From Chloroflexota bacterium (GTDB taxonomy: Bacteria > Chloroflexota > Chloroflexia > Chloroflexales > Herpetosiphonaceae), in the NCBI GenBank assembly GCA_020161265.1, contig JAIUOC010000012.1, positions 62,001 to 126,000 on the forward strand: 64,000 bases of DNA, in the 5' to 3' direction. Each line of letters opens with the position of its first letter. The stretch's first letter is position 1. This document shows, piece after piece, positions 44,039 through 54,070 of the stretch. The translations under genes were made by a program, and so were the position numbers. The notes beneath the pieces are model-generated. The model was not told where the DNA came from. It saw only the letters and a program-made list of their open reading frames with translations, and made no database searches.

Positions 44039-44455
44039 TTACCGATTGAACTTACGCCATGGCTTAGCCCGATGCCAAACAACCAAGGTTATTGTCACCG
44101 AAAAAAGTGTTACCACACCCCAACCAATTTGATCAGCATCACTAAAATCGACCCGCATAAAGCCCATGAGAAATATATTTAGCAATAGCAAGCTACTTCC
44201 GGTAATTGCTAAAGTTCCCAGCGCATACATTCTTTGCCAAATAAATGGATTCAGCAGTAACAAACCAATCGGAAGCCAAATAAATGTTGCATAATCTAAT
44301 CGATACCCTGGATCATCGAGCCACCAACGGGCAATTCTTGAAGCACTAAAAATAGTTAGAAAGATCATTAGCGAATATAACCCAATATTCACAAAATAGA
44401 GGGATTGTTGTAAACGACGATACTGCCACCGACTGGTTTTTGGTACATGATACAT
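44039..44455 (-). CDS. Small four-helix membrane protein, function unknown
   Basis: 138 residues with AAGGAG 6 bases before the ATG. Four hydrophobic helices (near 18-40, 55-72, 80-98, 110-127) with a basic N-terminus and basic end (HRAKPWRKFNR). No family recognised. It lies 67 bases downstream of the 1,469-residue secreted protein on the same strand, within the direct-repeat-bounded block, so it was probably acquired with it. An immunity or accessory role is possible but not shown. Confidence 0.65.
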   Translation of the reverse strand: MYHVPKTSRWQYRRLQQSLYFVNIGLYSLMIFLTIFSASRIARWWLDDPGYRLDYATFIWLPIGLLLLNPFIWQRMYALGTLAITGSSLLLLNIFLMGFMRVDFSDADQIGWGVVTLFSVTITLVVWHRAKPWRKFNR

Positions 44456-44522
44456 TGATTACTCCTTCATAATAATGTTTTATACATCACACTAAATTAT
44501 TACTTAATGTATTTAATGATAT

Positions 44523-47500
44523 TTAACATGGTCCAGAGAGGTAGTCTATATAGTAGAAGGGATAAATTACTCGTTCAGGAAAACGATGATAACTTCTGCT
44601 ATGAGAAATAGGTATAATAAAATTAATCTTTATATAACTCTTATTATTTACTTTTTTTGTAAAACAGGCCACAGTTGCTTCTGTATGAGCAGTTGTATCA
44701 ATATCTGCCAAGTATAATGTGGAAATAGATAAATTTGTTCTTAGCGTATACGGGGGTGGTATTTCCGTTATTGGAAATGCTCCAATTTTACTGCTTGATG
44801 TACGTGACCCAAAATCGCCAAGAGGTAGTGCGGCAGCAATTGCCAAAGGCTTCCAGCCAAATGATGAGCCTAGTCTTAATCCAATACTAATCTCTTCCTG
44901 ATCGTAGAATGGTAAGACCCGTGCCTCCATTGCAGCATATTCTACTTCTTGGAATACATCTCCTTGATCAGATGTATCGCTACCAAGGATATAGTCATTT
45001 CCTAAGGAAACATCATCAGAACCTAACCCTAAACCACTAATTTCAGAATCAGCACCATCACAAGCAGTAGCTGGCCAAGTATCACGCATATGGGGTCGAA
45101 CTTCACCATTTGTTCGTTGATGAGTAATTTTGATTGTGGCAAAAAATATACCTTGCCCGCCACCAATATTATTAGATCCTCGAATATATGTCTTAAAATC
45201 AATCTGTTGAATAATAGTGCATGTTTCATTTTCATCTACCCAAGAATACCAATGAAATTTTTCTTGGTTGGGAGAATTATAATGTGTACTAGCATCCTCT
45301 TCTTCAAATGATTGACTAATAGGATTAAATATCTTTGTATGCCAGTAGTCATCAGTATAAGCTGGGCCATATTTTGCTTTCACCTCTAGAATATCGCTTA
45401 TAATATTATTATTAATTGTAAAGGTAGTATATTGATACTTATAATGTTCTTGTAGGGTAATAACCATATTAGGATTATTTGTAAATCGATCTGTCATAAC
45501 TGCGGGAACAGACTTTGAACGTGCTGCCACATTTATAACTTTGAAGTTATGGAGTTTATCTTGTAAAACTAACACTTTATCCTTTATATCACCAATAACT
45601 GAGTAGTATATATCCCCTGAAAATTCGAATGGAAAATTGATATTTTCGTAGCTAATAAAACCAGACATATCTAAATATTCATCATAGACAACGAGCGAGG
45701 TAATCGTCATCATCGCAGTTGTAGTAGGACCACCTAATTCGGTAAGTGGTACATTCAAATAGGCTGTACCATTAGCAGCGATCGGATTCGTAAGAGTGGC
45801 GCGAGGGCTGAGCAAAGCGACCTTATCAATCCGAACAATGGGGTCAGAGACCCAATCAGGCGCAATAAAGCGAATTTTAATCGTTTGATTTTGGAATTGC
45901 TGAACCGGCAATTGCGCGATCTTCCAGCCATCATTAAGTGAATAGCGCAATTGATGCTGATCAATCCTGGTTATCGTTGTAAAATTGGCTCCAGAGAGCA
46001 CTTCAACCGCTAAATGATGCTGTGCATTCCCATGATCTTTACTGCCAATTTGATACTCAAAGCGTAAGAATTGGCTATCGCTAGCAAGATCAAAGCTCGA
46101 ACTGGTAACATGCTGACCACTCCGCGAAAGCTCAATAAAAGCATTATCAGGAGCTGCTTGACTTCCCTGATTACTAGAAGTTGGGCCGACAATCAACTCA
46201 AGATTGTCAATCCACGAGGTGGAATAACCATGACCTTGATGCTTAAATTGAAGCTTAATTAGCTGATTTTGGAATTGAGCTAGATTGAGATTAGCCTCAT
46301 GCCAGCCATTATCAGGATCATTGCCACTGCCATGAACCCAGCCAATTGGCGTAATAATTTCGAAGTTATTGCCACTTAACACATTTACTTCGATTACTGA
46401 CTGCCACCATGCCTCGGGATGTTGAGTTTTATAACTAAATTGCAGTGCTTGGGTATCTGATAAGACAGTCCAAGCATCACTCGTAAATGTCGCATTATTC
46501 CCAGCAAATTGAATGCTCTGCCCATTAGAGCTACCTGCTACTAGGCTAATGGGTGCATGTTCACTGCTTGACCAGCCCTCGACTACTTGAGCGATTTGAA
46601 AACTATCAAGTCGCAAATAAGCCATTGGATGCGTTTCTAATTGAAAGCGTAGTTTGATAACTTGGCCTTGGAATCGTTGTAGATCGATGGCTAGACTTTG
46701 CCAGCCCTGGTTGGTTGCGCTAAACAAATAATGGTAGGGCAAAGCTGTAGAAATATGAAAAGATTCACCACTTAGGATACTAATCGCAACTCGTTGACGG
46801 GCTGCATCATCAGTTATAAAGCCTGATTGATAAGCAAAACGAACTTGTTGAGCAGTTAGCGGTACAGTAAACTCAAGCGAGGTTAATTGGGTGGTATGCC
46901 CATGTAGATACAAATGGTTACCTTGGGCTGGATTAGTATCGACCTTAATTAATTGGTGATTCGATGTTTCCCAATTTGGTACATCTTGGATCAGCTTTAA
47001 GTGCTTAATTTGACTGGTCGGGTTGCCCCATGTTGGATTGATAAATTGCAATTTAATCGTCTTGCCACGATAACCAACAAGATCAATTCGGCCTTGCAGC
47101 CAACCCGCTTGGCTAGAACTAAAAAATTCATGGCCGCGAGGAAACTCGCGAATTTCGAAATTTTCACCACTGAGAATCGCAATTGCCAGCAATTGGTTAA
47201 GATTAGGATTATCTAAATCGCCAACTAGATATTCAAAGTGAATACTGGTGGCAGCGGTTGGCACGGCAAATTCAGCACTCGTTGCGGTTGCATTGAGTCC
47301 CGCCAAGCCAATCGGTGCTTGTTCTAGTTCAGCCAGCAACAGATTGGATTGCTCAAAATCAGCATTTTCAAGGACATCAAAGGCAACTAAATCTTGCTCA
47401 AAATCAGCATTTAATAGGGTAATGTCGTTAGTCGATGGAACATGGGCACTATTGGTACGCACAAAACTGGCATTGGAAACATCCCAGCCTGGTACAGCCC

Positions 47501-48932
47501 AGTTTAGAGTGAAGCTATCAAGTGAGGTAACTTGTGGCTCGTGGGGCCACCAATCGTTGATGATTTTGATTTTGATAGTTTGTCCACGAAAGGCTTGAAG
47601 ATCGAGCATTGCTTCGCGCCAACCATCAGTCAATCTTCCACCAACAGTCCATTGATCAATCCGGGTTGCTGTGGCAAAGTTTGCCCCACTCAACACCTCA
47701 ACAAATACTGGCGCATGACCATCGTTCAACCAGCGACCTGTCCGATAACGAAATACGAGGCTCTGGGTTTGGTTGGTAATATCGATCGGGGCTGAGGTCA
47801 GGCTGGCATTGGCTCCCGTGATCACTGCATGAGCACCGATGAGATCGTCATGGTGAATCGCGAATTCGCCAATATTCGATAGCTCCCAATCAGGAATCTC
47901 TTGGGTCAAATGCAGATTTCGCACCTGTGCCGACGGTTGATCAACCCACCACCAGTCGTTAATAAAGCGCAGTTTAATTGTTTGACCACGAAAGGCTTGA
48001 ATATTTAATAAACCAGTTTGCCAGCCCAGCCGATATTGGCTCTTGATGCGGTTATGACTGATATTAGTAACGATGTTAAAATCAACGCCGCTCAAAACTT
48101 CGACATGTAGTGGCGTGATACTATCGGCAGTTTTGCGCCCCACCAAATATTCAAATATCAACATTTGGGTAGATTCAGGTACAGCTACTGATTCCGTTGT
48201 AAACGATTGGCTAGCATGTTCAAGGCTGAAGGTTTCAGGGCTAAGCGTGGCTAGAATTTCGCGATCTCGCGCAAATTCACAATTTAATGGGTAGTTTGGG
48301 CGTGGCAAGGCTTGATTGGTATGGGTAACCCTAGCATTTTGGGGTTGATTTGGCATTGGCTCCAAAGCTGGTAAATCAAGGCTGGCGGCAGGCTCAGGGC
48401 ATGGATCAGTTTCTAAATCAAGACTAGAATGTTCAGCAGCCGACACTAATGGTTCGCTGACTGTGGCAGTAATTCGATAGCTACCAGTACGAGTACCAGC
48501 ATGATCACGTACCCAAACGGCATAACGGCCTGTGGTTTCAGCAATTGCCGAGCCAATCAATGGATTGCCATCAAAACCACTATTATCGTCGTTGGCAATC
48601 AAGTTATCTTCGGGATCAAACAGTGATAGCTCTCCATTTAACAACTCTTCGTCGGCAGAGCGCTGCATTTCAACGGTAATTTCTTGCTGCGCCTCTGCAT
48701 CAATATAAAAGATGTCTTGATCAGTTTTTGGTGAGATTGTGGCAAGATTAGAGGGTTGACCGCTGATTAACACTTGATAATCATCAGCATCAAGCAAAAT
48801 ATCGTTTAATGTTGCTTGATCGGCGGTGGATTGAAGCTTGGGCGCGGTTGATTGCACTGGTTTTGAAGGGACGATACCAATCATCATACTACTTACAATC
48901 AACATACTCATAACACGGCGTATTGGAATCAT
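44523..48932 (-). CDS. Secreted modular protein: PPC domain, six beta repeats, unusual AT-rich C-terminus
   Basis: 1,469 residues; GGAAGG lies 5 bases before the ATG. A signal peptide (about 1-28) is followed by a bacterial pre-peptidase C-terminal (PPC) domain (about 45-165, TDQDIFYIDAEAQQEITVEM, SYRITATV). Six repeats of about 135 residues follow, each with the motif Q-x-F-R/Q-G/N-Q-x-I-K-[LI]-x-F near 319, 452, 620, 754, 889 and 1014, probably carbohydrate- or surface-binding beta domains. The last 400 residues are encoded by strikingly AT-rich DNA (44.5-45.8 kb) and match nothing I know. It lacks the YLP tail of other secreted proteins here. A chimera with a foreign C-terminal module is likely. 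Confidence 0.75.
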   Translation of the reverse strand: MIPIRRVMSMLIVSSMMIGIVPSKPVQSTAPKLQSTADQATLNDILLDADDYQVLISGQPSNLATISPKTDQDIFYIDAEAQQEITVEMQRSADEELLNGELSLFDPEDNLIANDDNSGFDGNPLIGSAIAETTGRYAVWVRDHAGTRTGSYRITATVSEPLVSAAEHSSLDLETDPCPEPAASLDLPALEPMPNQPQNARVTHTNQALPRPNYPLNCEFARDREILATLSPETFSLEHASQSFTTESVAVPESTQMLIFEYLVGRKTADSITPLHVEVLSGVDFNIVTNISHNRIKSQYRLGWQTGLLNIQAFRGQTIKLRFINDWWWVDQPSAQVRNLHLTQEIPDWELSNIGEFAIHHDDLIGAHAVITGANASLTSAPIDITNQTQSLVFRYRTGRWLNDGHAPVFVEVLSGANFATATRIDQWTVGGRLTDGWREAMLDLQAFRGQTIKIKIINDWWPHEPQVTSLDSFTLNWAVPGWDVSNASFVRTNSAHVPSTNDITLLNADFEQDLVAFDVLENADFEQSNLLLAELEQAPIGLAGLNATATSAEFAVPTAATSIHFEYLVGDLDNPNLNQLLAIAILSGENFEIREFPRGHEFFSSSQAGWLQGRIDLVGYRGKTIKLQFINPTWGNPTSQIKHLKLIQDVPNWETSNHQLIKVDTNPAQGNHLYLHGHTTQLTSLEFTVPLTAQQVRFAYQSGFITDDAARQRVAISILSGESFHISTALPYHYLFSATNQGWQSLAIDLQRFQGQVIKLRFQLETHPMAYLRLDSFQIAQVVEGWSSSEHAPISLVAGSSNGQSIQFAGNNATFTSDAWTVLSDTQALQFSYKTQHPEAWWQSVIEVNVLSGNNFEIITPIGWVHGSGNDPDNGWHEANLNLAQFQNQLIKLQFKHQGHGYSTSWIDNLELIVGPTSSNQGSQAAPDNAFIELSRSGQHVTSSSFDLASDSQFLRFEYQIGSKDHGNAQHHLAVEVLSGANFTTITRIDQHQLRYSLNDGWKIAQLPVQQFQNQTIKIRFIAPDWVSDPIVRIDKVALLSPRATLTNPIAANGTAYLNVPLTELGGPTTTAMMTITSLVVYDEYLDMSGFISYENINFPFEFSGDIYYSVIGDIKDKVLVLQDKLHNFKVINVAARSKSVPAVMTDRFTNNPNMVITLQEHYKYQYTTFTINNNIISDILEVKAKYGPAYTDDYWHTKIFNPISQSFEEEDASTHYNSPNQEKFHWYSWVDENETCTIIQQIDFKTYIRGSNNIGGGQGIFFATIKITHQRTNGEVRPHMRDTWPATACDGADSEISGLGLGSDDVSLGNDYILGSDTSDQGDVFQEVEYAAMEARVLPFYDQEEISIGLRLGSSFGWKPLAIAAALPLGDFGSRTSSSKIGAFPITEIPPPYTLRTNLSISTLYLADIDTTAHTEATVACFTKKVNNKSYIKINFIIPISHSRSYHRFPERVIYPFYYIDYLSGPC

Positions 48933-49052
48933 CTCGGCCTTCCTTGTTTTTTTTGTTAGAAGCTGACAATCGTAGCGCTACACCACACCCTAGATACACA
49001 AACCCACTATTTTTGGCATGCTAGCTAAACCATTTGGCTAAATTGGCTAAAA

Positions 49053-49069
49053 TTAGGTCAATTAGGCTA
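49053..49069. repeat. Direct repeat bounding the 43.9-49.1 kb block (right copy)
   Basis: TTAGGTCAATTAGGCTA, matching 43889-43906 with one deleted base. It lies between the large secreted gene and the transposase remnant. Confidence 0.6.
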
Positions 49070-49224
49070 GGACGAGGCAACCACATGGCACGGTATAAAA
49101 GGTACTTTGGGGAGTTTTGGCAATTTTAATTCTACTAATGATCATCGCTATAGGCGAGACACTGTGCCACAGCATGCTGGCTCTTCTGCGTTTTGGTGCA
49201 GCCAAGGTATGGTACGATGACGCG

Positions 49225-49920
49225 ATGCATGATGATGTATGCTCCACCCTCGCCCAGGTGCTCTTTCTGAACCACCCCATTACGATCACCGCCTATTCCG
49301 ATGATCCGCACCTGAGCACGCTCACCGCCCTCAGGACGGCGGCTACCAGTGCATGCCCACAGTAGTGTGGCCATCATGCATGTTCGCGGCATCGTACCTA
49401 GACCCGTCGTCTCGCGGACTGCACCCTCACGGCCCAATCCGTGCGCATCCTGCGTCAGGTGCGGCGGTTTCGGTGTCGCGTTGGCATGTGTCCCCAACGG
49501 ATTTTTACCGAATGCCTTCCGACACTCGTTTCCCGATCGGCCAGCCAACCCCAGCGACTACGAATCTGGCAGCAAACCATCGTACTCGCCCTTGGCAGTG
49601 CTCCTGCGGCCCGCCTTTGCCATCATCTCGCGATGCCGCATGTAACATCTCCGCCGCCCACACCTGCCCCAACGGTGATTGGCATTGATGACTGGGCATG
49701 GCGCAAAGGCACGTCCTACGGCGGTATTGTGGTCGATTTACCGACCCATCGCATGCTTGATCTCCTCCCTGACCAAGCCCAGCACAGGATTGTCGCATGG
49801 CTCCGCCATCATCCATTGATCCAGATTGTCAGCCGCGATCGGGGCGGTGGCTTTGCGACGGCCATCACCACCGCACTCCCCACGGCAACCCACATCGTTG
49901 ATCGCTGGCTCCGAATAATA
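49225..49920 (+). pseudogene. ISL3-family transposase remnant
   Basis: Fragments of an ISL3-type transposase lie in different frames. The N-terminus (MHDDVCSTLAQVLFL, HPITITAY) ends at a stop near 49365; the zinc-finger side (SVRILRQVRRFRC, RVGMCPQRIFTECLP) and the start of the DDE domain (TVIGIDDWAWRKGTSYGG, LPDQAQHRIVAWLRHHP, IVSRDRGGGFATA) continue in the frame open from 49441. After THIVDRW the homology stops and the C-terminal half of the domain is missing. Frameshifts, an in-frame TAG near 49399 and the truncation show it is dead. Its composition is more GC-rich than the flanking block. Confidence 0.8.
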
Positions 49921-50001
49921 GTTCATCAAGCTCAGGTGGTGGCCATTCGAATGGCGCGTGGTAGCCATGGTACAATTGGCGCATAGGAAAGGGATTTACC
50001 G

Positions 50002-51372
50002 ATGCGCCGATTGTTGTGTTTGCTGATCATTCTGCTGCTTTGGCCGCATCCTGTGGCTGCTCAAACCAGCCTTCCTCAATGGCTTGAACGCAAAACCACC
50101 TATATTTCTATTTTGTATCCCCAAGGCAGCGAAGCCGAAGCCGAGCGCTATGCTGGCTATAGCGACGCGATTTACGAGGAAGTTACGGCAGTTGTTGGTT
50201 ATCGACCTGCCCCACCCTTGACGCTGCGCATCTACCCCACCAAAGAACTGTATCAGCAAGTAAACCCTGCGGCCCGTTGGCTGGAAGGTATCGTAGCCCA
50301 TGCTCACACTGGGCGACGCGAAATTAGCATTGCTGTGCAGCAAACTGTCGGCATGAGCGATGAAGAATTACGCAATAATGTGCGCCATGAATTAATGCAT
50401 ATCATCGCTGCCGAGCTTTCCGATGGCCGATTAAGTACGATGTGGCAGGAAGGCATTGCCCAATATGTTGAAGTGCCAACCAGCCAAAGCGGTTACAAAA
50501 TTGCCTTGCTCAAACAATCCCTAGAGAATAACGATCTTGCGACCTGGCGATTATTGGATAGTGCTGGCGCAGTCTACGATAATCCAGCACTGGGCTATCC
50601 GCAAAGCTGGTCGATGGTTTCATTCTTAATTCAACGCTATGGTATGGCTCGGTTTTTGGCGTTTTTAGAGGCATTACGCACCGCCAGCGGCTATCGTTCA
50701 GCCCTCAGCCAAGCCTATAGTCTTAGCGCCGAAAGCCTTGAAAGCGAATGGCTGGCTCAGTTGCCAACCTGGATCGATGGTGGTTGGAAGCAAGCGCCAA
50801 GTGTCGCCTTCGATCAAGCGAGCATCGAAACTGCTCTGGCTGCTGGACGTTATAGCGAGGCCTTGACTGCCGCTGAAACCGCCCTGACCATCAAGGATGA
50901 TCCGGCGATTGCGGCTTTGCGCGAACAAGCTCGCAGAGGCGTGCAAGCCGAAGATGCTGCTGCCGCCGCCCGCGTGGCGCTCTTGGAAGGCCGTTATGCT
51001 GAGGCCAAAACTGCCATCGAACAAGCGTTGCCATTATTTGCTGATTTGGCGCGAATTGATCGCCAAAAGCTGCTGAATGATTACCTACAACGTGCCGACC
51101 AAGGCCTCAAAGCCCAGCAGTTACTCGAAACCGCCCGCCGTGATTTGAATGGAATTCGTATAGTTGCTGCGCGTAATAATATTGAGCAAGCTGCCAATTT
51201 ATTTAGCCAACTTGGCGATAACAATGGGCGCAGCCAAGCCGCTCAGTTGCTTGAATCGCTTAATCTGCGGCTAAAAATTGTGGGGATTGGCTTGATTGTG
51301 GTGGTGGGGCTGGGTTTGGCGTGGAATATTGATCGGCGACGAGCTATGCGCAAGCGGATGTTGCCGCTGTAG
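50002..51372 (+). CDS. Secreted/membrane-anchored zincin-type peptidase (peptidase MA-like)
   Basis: 456 residues. A signal peptide (1-20, ending VAA) is followed by a metallopeptidase domain with HELMH (129-133) and the downstream glutamate in WQEGIAQYVE (Glu150), the gluzincin-like arrangement of MA-like peptidases. Helical repeats of TPR type follow (about 265-410, ALAAGRYSEALTAAETAL, ALLEGRYAEAKTAIEQAL), and a C-terminal helix (about 425-445) with a basic end anchors it in the membrane, catalytic part outside. TACAAT at 49971-49976 is a candidate -10. It is followed closely by a cupin gene. Substrate unknown. Confidence 0.85.
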   Translation: MRRLLCLLIILLLWPHPVAAQTSLPQWLERKTTYISILYPQGSEAEAERYAGYSDAIYEEVTAVVGYRPAPPLTLRIYPTKELYQQVNPAARWLEGIVAHAHTGRREISIAVQQTVGMSDEELRNNVRHELMHIIAAELSDGRLSTMWQEGIAQYVEVPTSQSGYKIALLKQSLENNDLATWRLLDSAGAVYDNPALGYPQSWSMVSFLIQRYGMARFLAFLEALRTASGYRSALSQAYSLSAESLESEWLAQLPTWIDGGWKQAPSVAFDQASIETALAAGRYSEALTAAETALTIKDDPAIAALREQARRGVQAEDAAAAARVALLEGRYAEAKTAIEQALPLFADLARIDRQKLLNDYLQRADQGLKAQQLLETARRDLNGIRIVAARNNIEQAANLFSQLGDNNGRSQAAQLLESLNLRLKIVGIGLIVVVGLGLAWNIDRRRAMRKRMLPL

Positions 51373-51383
51373 GGAGCATGCTG

Positions 51384-51737
51384 ATGATGGTTAATCTCAA
51401 CAATGCTGAACATTACGTTTGGGGTGATGGTTGCGACGGCTGGTTTTTACATAAATCAGCGGCATTCACCCTGATTCAAGAGCGCGTGCCAGTTGGTAAG
51501 GCCGAGGTTCGCCATTACCACGAATATGCCGACCAAGTGTTTTATGTGTTGCAAGGCGTTGCGACGCTTGAAGTTGATGGCATAATTCACCAGCTTCGAG
51601 CAGGCGATTCGCTGGCGATTCCGGTTGGAGCAGCCCATCAATTGAGCAATCAAGGCCCAGATGAGCTGCATTTTTTGCTGATTTCGCAGCCCAATAGCCA
51701 TGGCGATCGAGTCTTAGCACCGCTTGAATCAGCTTGA
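51384..51737 (+). CDS. Small cupin-domain protein
   Basis: 117 residues from the ATG at 51384; alternatives at 51378 and 51387 exist, and AGGGAG favours the inner ones. A single cupin barrel shows G-x5-H-x-H-x(5)-Q (VGKAEVRHYHEYADQVFYVLQG) and the second motif PVGAAHQLSNQG, with metal-binding His residues. Such proteins may be sugar-modifying or regulatory; the role is unknown. Its last nine bases overlap the 3' end of the convergent flippase gene, so no room is left for a terminator between them. Confidence 0.8.
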   Translation: MMVNLNNAEHYVWGDGCDGWFLHKSAAFTLIQERVPVGKAEVRHYHEYADQVFYVLQGVATLEVDGIIHQLRAGDSLAIPVGAAHQLSNQGPDELHFLLISQPNSHGDRVLAPLESA

Positions 51738-53357
51738 GGCTTGGGGTCGTAACTTTTTGAGCATCCGCGCCGCCAATTCGCGTTCAGTTTGGCCGATACT
51801 GCCGCTGAACCATAAACCAGCGCCATAGATTAATCCGGTCACGACTCCCGCCAAATACACATTTATCCCAAGTAGCAACCAGCCGATACCACCAGCCAGC
51901 AATGCTGCCAGCGCAGGCCGCCAAAATAGGCTAGCCAAGTTGATATTAATCTGTTCACGCCGCAACACCAGCCAGAGCGGCAAAAATAACACAAGCTCAG
52001 AAACAATCGTGATTGCAGCGGCGGCAACATAGCTATAGCGTGGAATCAACCAAATATTCAAGCCTAAATTGACCATTGCGGTCAAACCAAAAGCCTTGGT
52101 AATTGCCTGCTTCTTGCCCAGCGCAATAATCACATATTGAGTCAGGCCATTCAGATAGCTGCCTGGTAAATACCAAATCGTAATCATCAAGGCATAGACG
52201 CTGCCTGGCAAATATTCGGGTCGATCGGCCAGCCATGTGGTCAGTGGCACAGCGATAATTGTCGCCACGACGGCGATGCCAAACGCTAAATTCAGCAACA
52301 TACGCAATGTGCCAGCATACGCCCGACTCATTCCAGCTCGATCATCACCGGAACGGCGAATTAGCGTCGGGAAAATCGCATTAACTACAATTGGTGGCAC
52401 AATTTGAGTGAAATTAATCAGTTTATAGGCTACGCCATAGGTTGCCGAGACCACAAAGCCATGGAAGGCGCTCAACAAAATTGTATCGAAACGAAAAAAG
52501 ATCGTCATCAACAAACTATTGAGCAAGAGCGGGTAGCCCTCTTTGAGCAAGGGTTTGGCGGGTAAGGTTGGGCCAAACCACGCTACTTCGGGGAAGAAAC
52601 GCCGCATCGCCAGCCAAAATAAGAGTGCACTGAGCAACGCTCCTGCCAAGGCTCCACTGGCAATCCCGATAATGCCAAAGCCCAAAATCAAGGCGGTTAA
52701 GCGAAATGCTGCACTCCCGATATTGGTCAAAAGATTGACGACCGCAGCCGCGACCAAGCGTTCTTGGCCTTGCAACCAAGCGGTGACGCTGGCCGAAAGT
52801 GCTGCTGGAAACAAGGTCAGCATCAAAATCGCGATCACCGTAATTTGCTGACTGGTCAGGCCAACCGCCGTAATCTCAGCCTGTGCCAAGCCGTTGTAAA
52901 TCAACACAAAAATCATGGCAATTGGCAAGGCTAGAATTGCAAAACGCAAGCGTAGCCAGAGCGTTGTGCGAAATGTTTGGGGCGCTTGGCTTGGCTGGCG
53001 CACAATTTCATGCGTTGCCAAAACCGTTAAGCCCCAATCGGCGATTGTGCCAAAATAGTTGACGACAATCACCGCCGCAAAGTCGTAGGCTCCGACGGTT
53101 TCGGCAGCCAAAAAGCGATAGAGAATCATCGCAAAGACCAAATCGAGCATGCGACTGGTCATTTGCAGGGCAAAGGGAATGCTGGTGTTGCGGCCAATCG
53201 TGCTCAAATGGTCGTCAGTTGCTTGGCGTGGCTTGCTCCACCGCCGAATGCCTGCCAAGGTCAAGCCCAACAAGCCAATCAGCCCCAAACTAAATAAGCC
53301 TACCAAAACCCAGCTTCGCAATGAAACTGTTGGTAGGCTTAGTAATTGTATTGCCAC
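51729..53357 (-). CDS. Wzx-like polysaccharide/oligosaccharide flippase (MOP superfamily)
   Basis: 542 residues from the GTG at 53357, chosen because AAGGGAG lies 6 bases upstream; an ATG at 53378 that overlaps the queE stop lacks such a site. About fourteen hydrophobic helices, with family-like stretches GRNTSIPFALQMTSRMLDLVFAM, LLKEGYPLLLNSLLMTIFFRFDTILL, SATYGVAYKLINF and LPGSYLNGLTQYVIIALGKKQAI. It should flip lipid-linked glycan units across the membrane. It follows queE closely but is functionally unrelated; the polysaccharide genes near 1-5 kb are its likely partners. Confidence 0.85.
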   Translation of the reverse strand: MAIQLLSLPTVSLRSWVLVGLFSLGLIGLLGLTLAGIRRWSKPRQATDDHLSTIGRNTSIPFALQMTSRMLDLVFAMILYRFLAAETVGAYDFAAVIVVNYFGTIADWGLTVLATHEIVRQPSQAPQTFRTTLWLRLRFAILALPIAMIFVLIYNGLAQAEITAVGLTSQQITVIAILMLTLFPAALSASVTAWLQGQERLVAAAVVNLLTNIGSAAFRLTALILGFGIIGIASGALAGALLSALLFWLAMRRFFPEVAWFGPTLPAKPLLKEGYPLLLNSLLMTIFFRFDTILLSAFHGFVVSATYGVAYKLINFTQIVPPIVVNAIFPTLIRRSGDDRAGMSRAYAGTLRMLLNLAFGIAVVATIIAVPLTTWLADRPEYLPGSVYALMITIWYLPGSYLNGLTQYVIIALGKKQAITKAFGLTAMVNLGLNIWLIPRYSYVAAAAITIVSELVLFLPLWLVLRREQININLASLFWRPALAALLAGGIGWLLLGINVYLAGVVTGLIYGAGLWFSGSIGQTERELAARMLKKLRPQASS

Positions 53358-53377
53358 ACAGAACTCCCTTGGAAGCA

Positions 53378-54070
53378 TTAGACAAGCCGTTTTTGGCCCC
53401 AAATCAGCACATGCATTTGCGGCAGCACGCGCACATTGAACGGTCGCCATTCAGGCAATTGAGCGCGTTCGGCCAGCCATTCGAGGGCATGAGCATAATC
53501 GCGCTCGGCCCAGCGGCCTTCTGGCTGCCAAATAATTGGCAATTGGGCTGCGGCAAAAGCCTGATGTTCGCTGACAAATTGATGCAATTGAGCTAAATCG
53601 CTCTCGCCAGTAATCACAAATTTCCATTGTTGCTGTTCGGCTGGCAATTGCATAAATTGACGCAGTGGTTCGAGCCGCAACATGCCGGTGTTGGCTCCGG
53701 CCAATTTTGGCGATAAGCTCCAGAGATTGATCAACTCAACCAGTTCAGGGCGAAAGAGGGTACTATTGGTTTCAACTGTTAGATGATGACCAGCAGCTCG
53801 AAGAGTTTGGGCCAAGGCTGGCAATTCGCGCTGCAACATTGGCTCGCCGCCAGTTAAGACGACATGGCGTGCCCCTTGGTCGGCGATGCGTTGCGCGAGG
53901 GTCGCAATTGGCAAATCTTCCCATTTACCACCCTCTTTGACGCTCCATGAATATTTGGTATCACACCAGCTACAGCGCAAATTGCAGGCAAAAAAGCGTA
54001 CAAACGTGGTTGGCACACCCATCAAGGTGCCTTCGCCTTGCACCGAACGATAAACTTCCATCACATTCAT
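53378..54070 (-). CDS. queE: 7-carboxy-7-deazaguanine synthase (radical SAM)
   Basis: 230 residues. The radical-SAM cluster Cys29-x3-Cys33-x2-Cys36 (CNLRCSWC) is the QueE form, with the preceding SVQGEGTLMGVPTTFVR and the later VLTGGEPMLQRELPAL and VETNST. It rearranges 6-carboxytetrahydropterin to 7-carboxy-7-deazaguanine on the way to queuosine. Its ATG overlaps the queD stop (ATGA), which couples the two consecutive steps. queC and queF are not in this window. Confidence 0.93.
   Translation of the reverse strand: MNVMEVYRSVQGEGTLMGVPTTFVRFFACNLRCSWCDTKYSWSVKEGGKWEDLPIATLAQRIADQGARHVVLTGGEPMLQRELPALAQTLRAAGHHLTVETNSTLFRPELVELINLWSLSPKLAGANTGMLRLEPLRQFMQLPAEQQQWKFVITGESDLAQLHQFVSEHQAFAAAQLPIIWQPEGRWAERDYAHALEWLAERAQLPEWRPFNVRVLPQMHVLIWGQKRLV

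Noticed and set aside
49349-49688. Plus-strand frames at 49349-49645 and 49353-49688 as separate genes
   Set aside because: They are out-of-frame readings of the ISL3 transposase remnant; the transposase motifs lie in the frame open from 49441.
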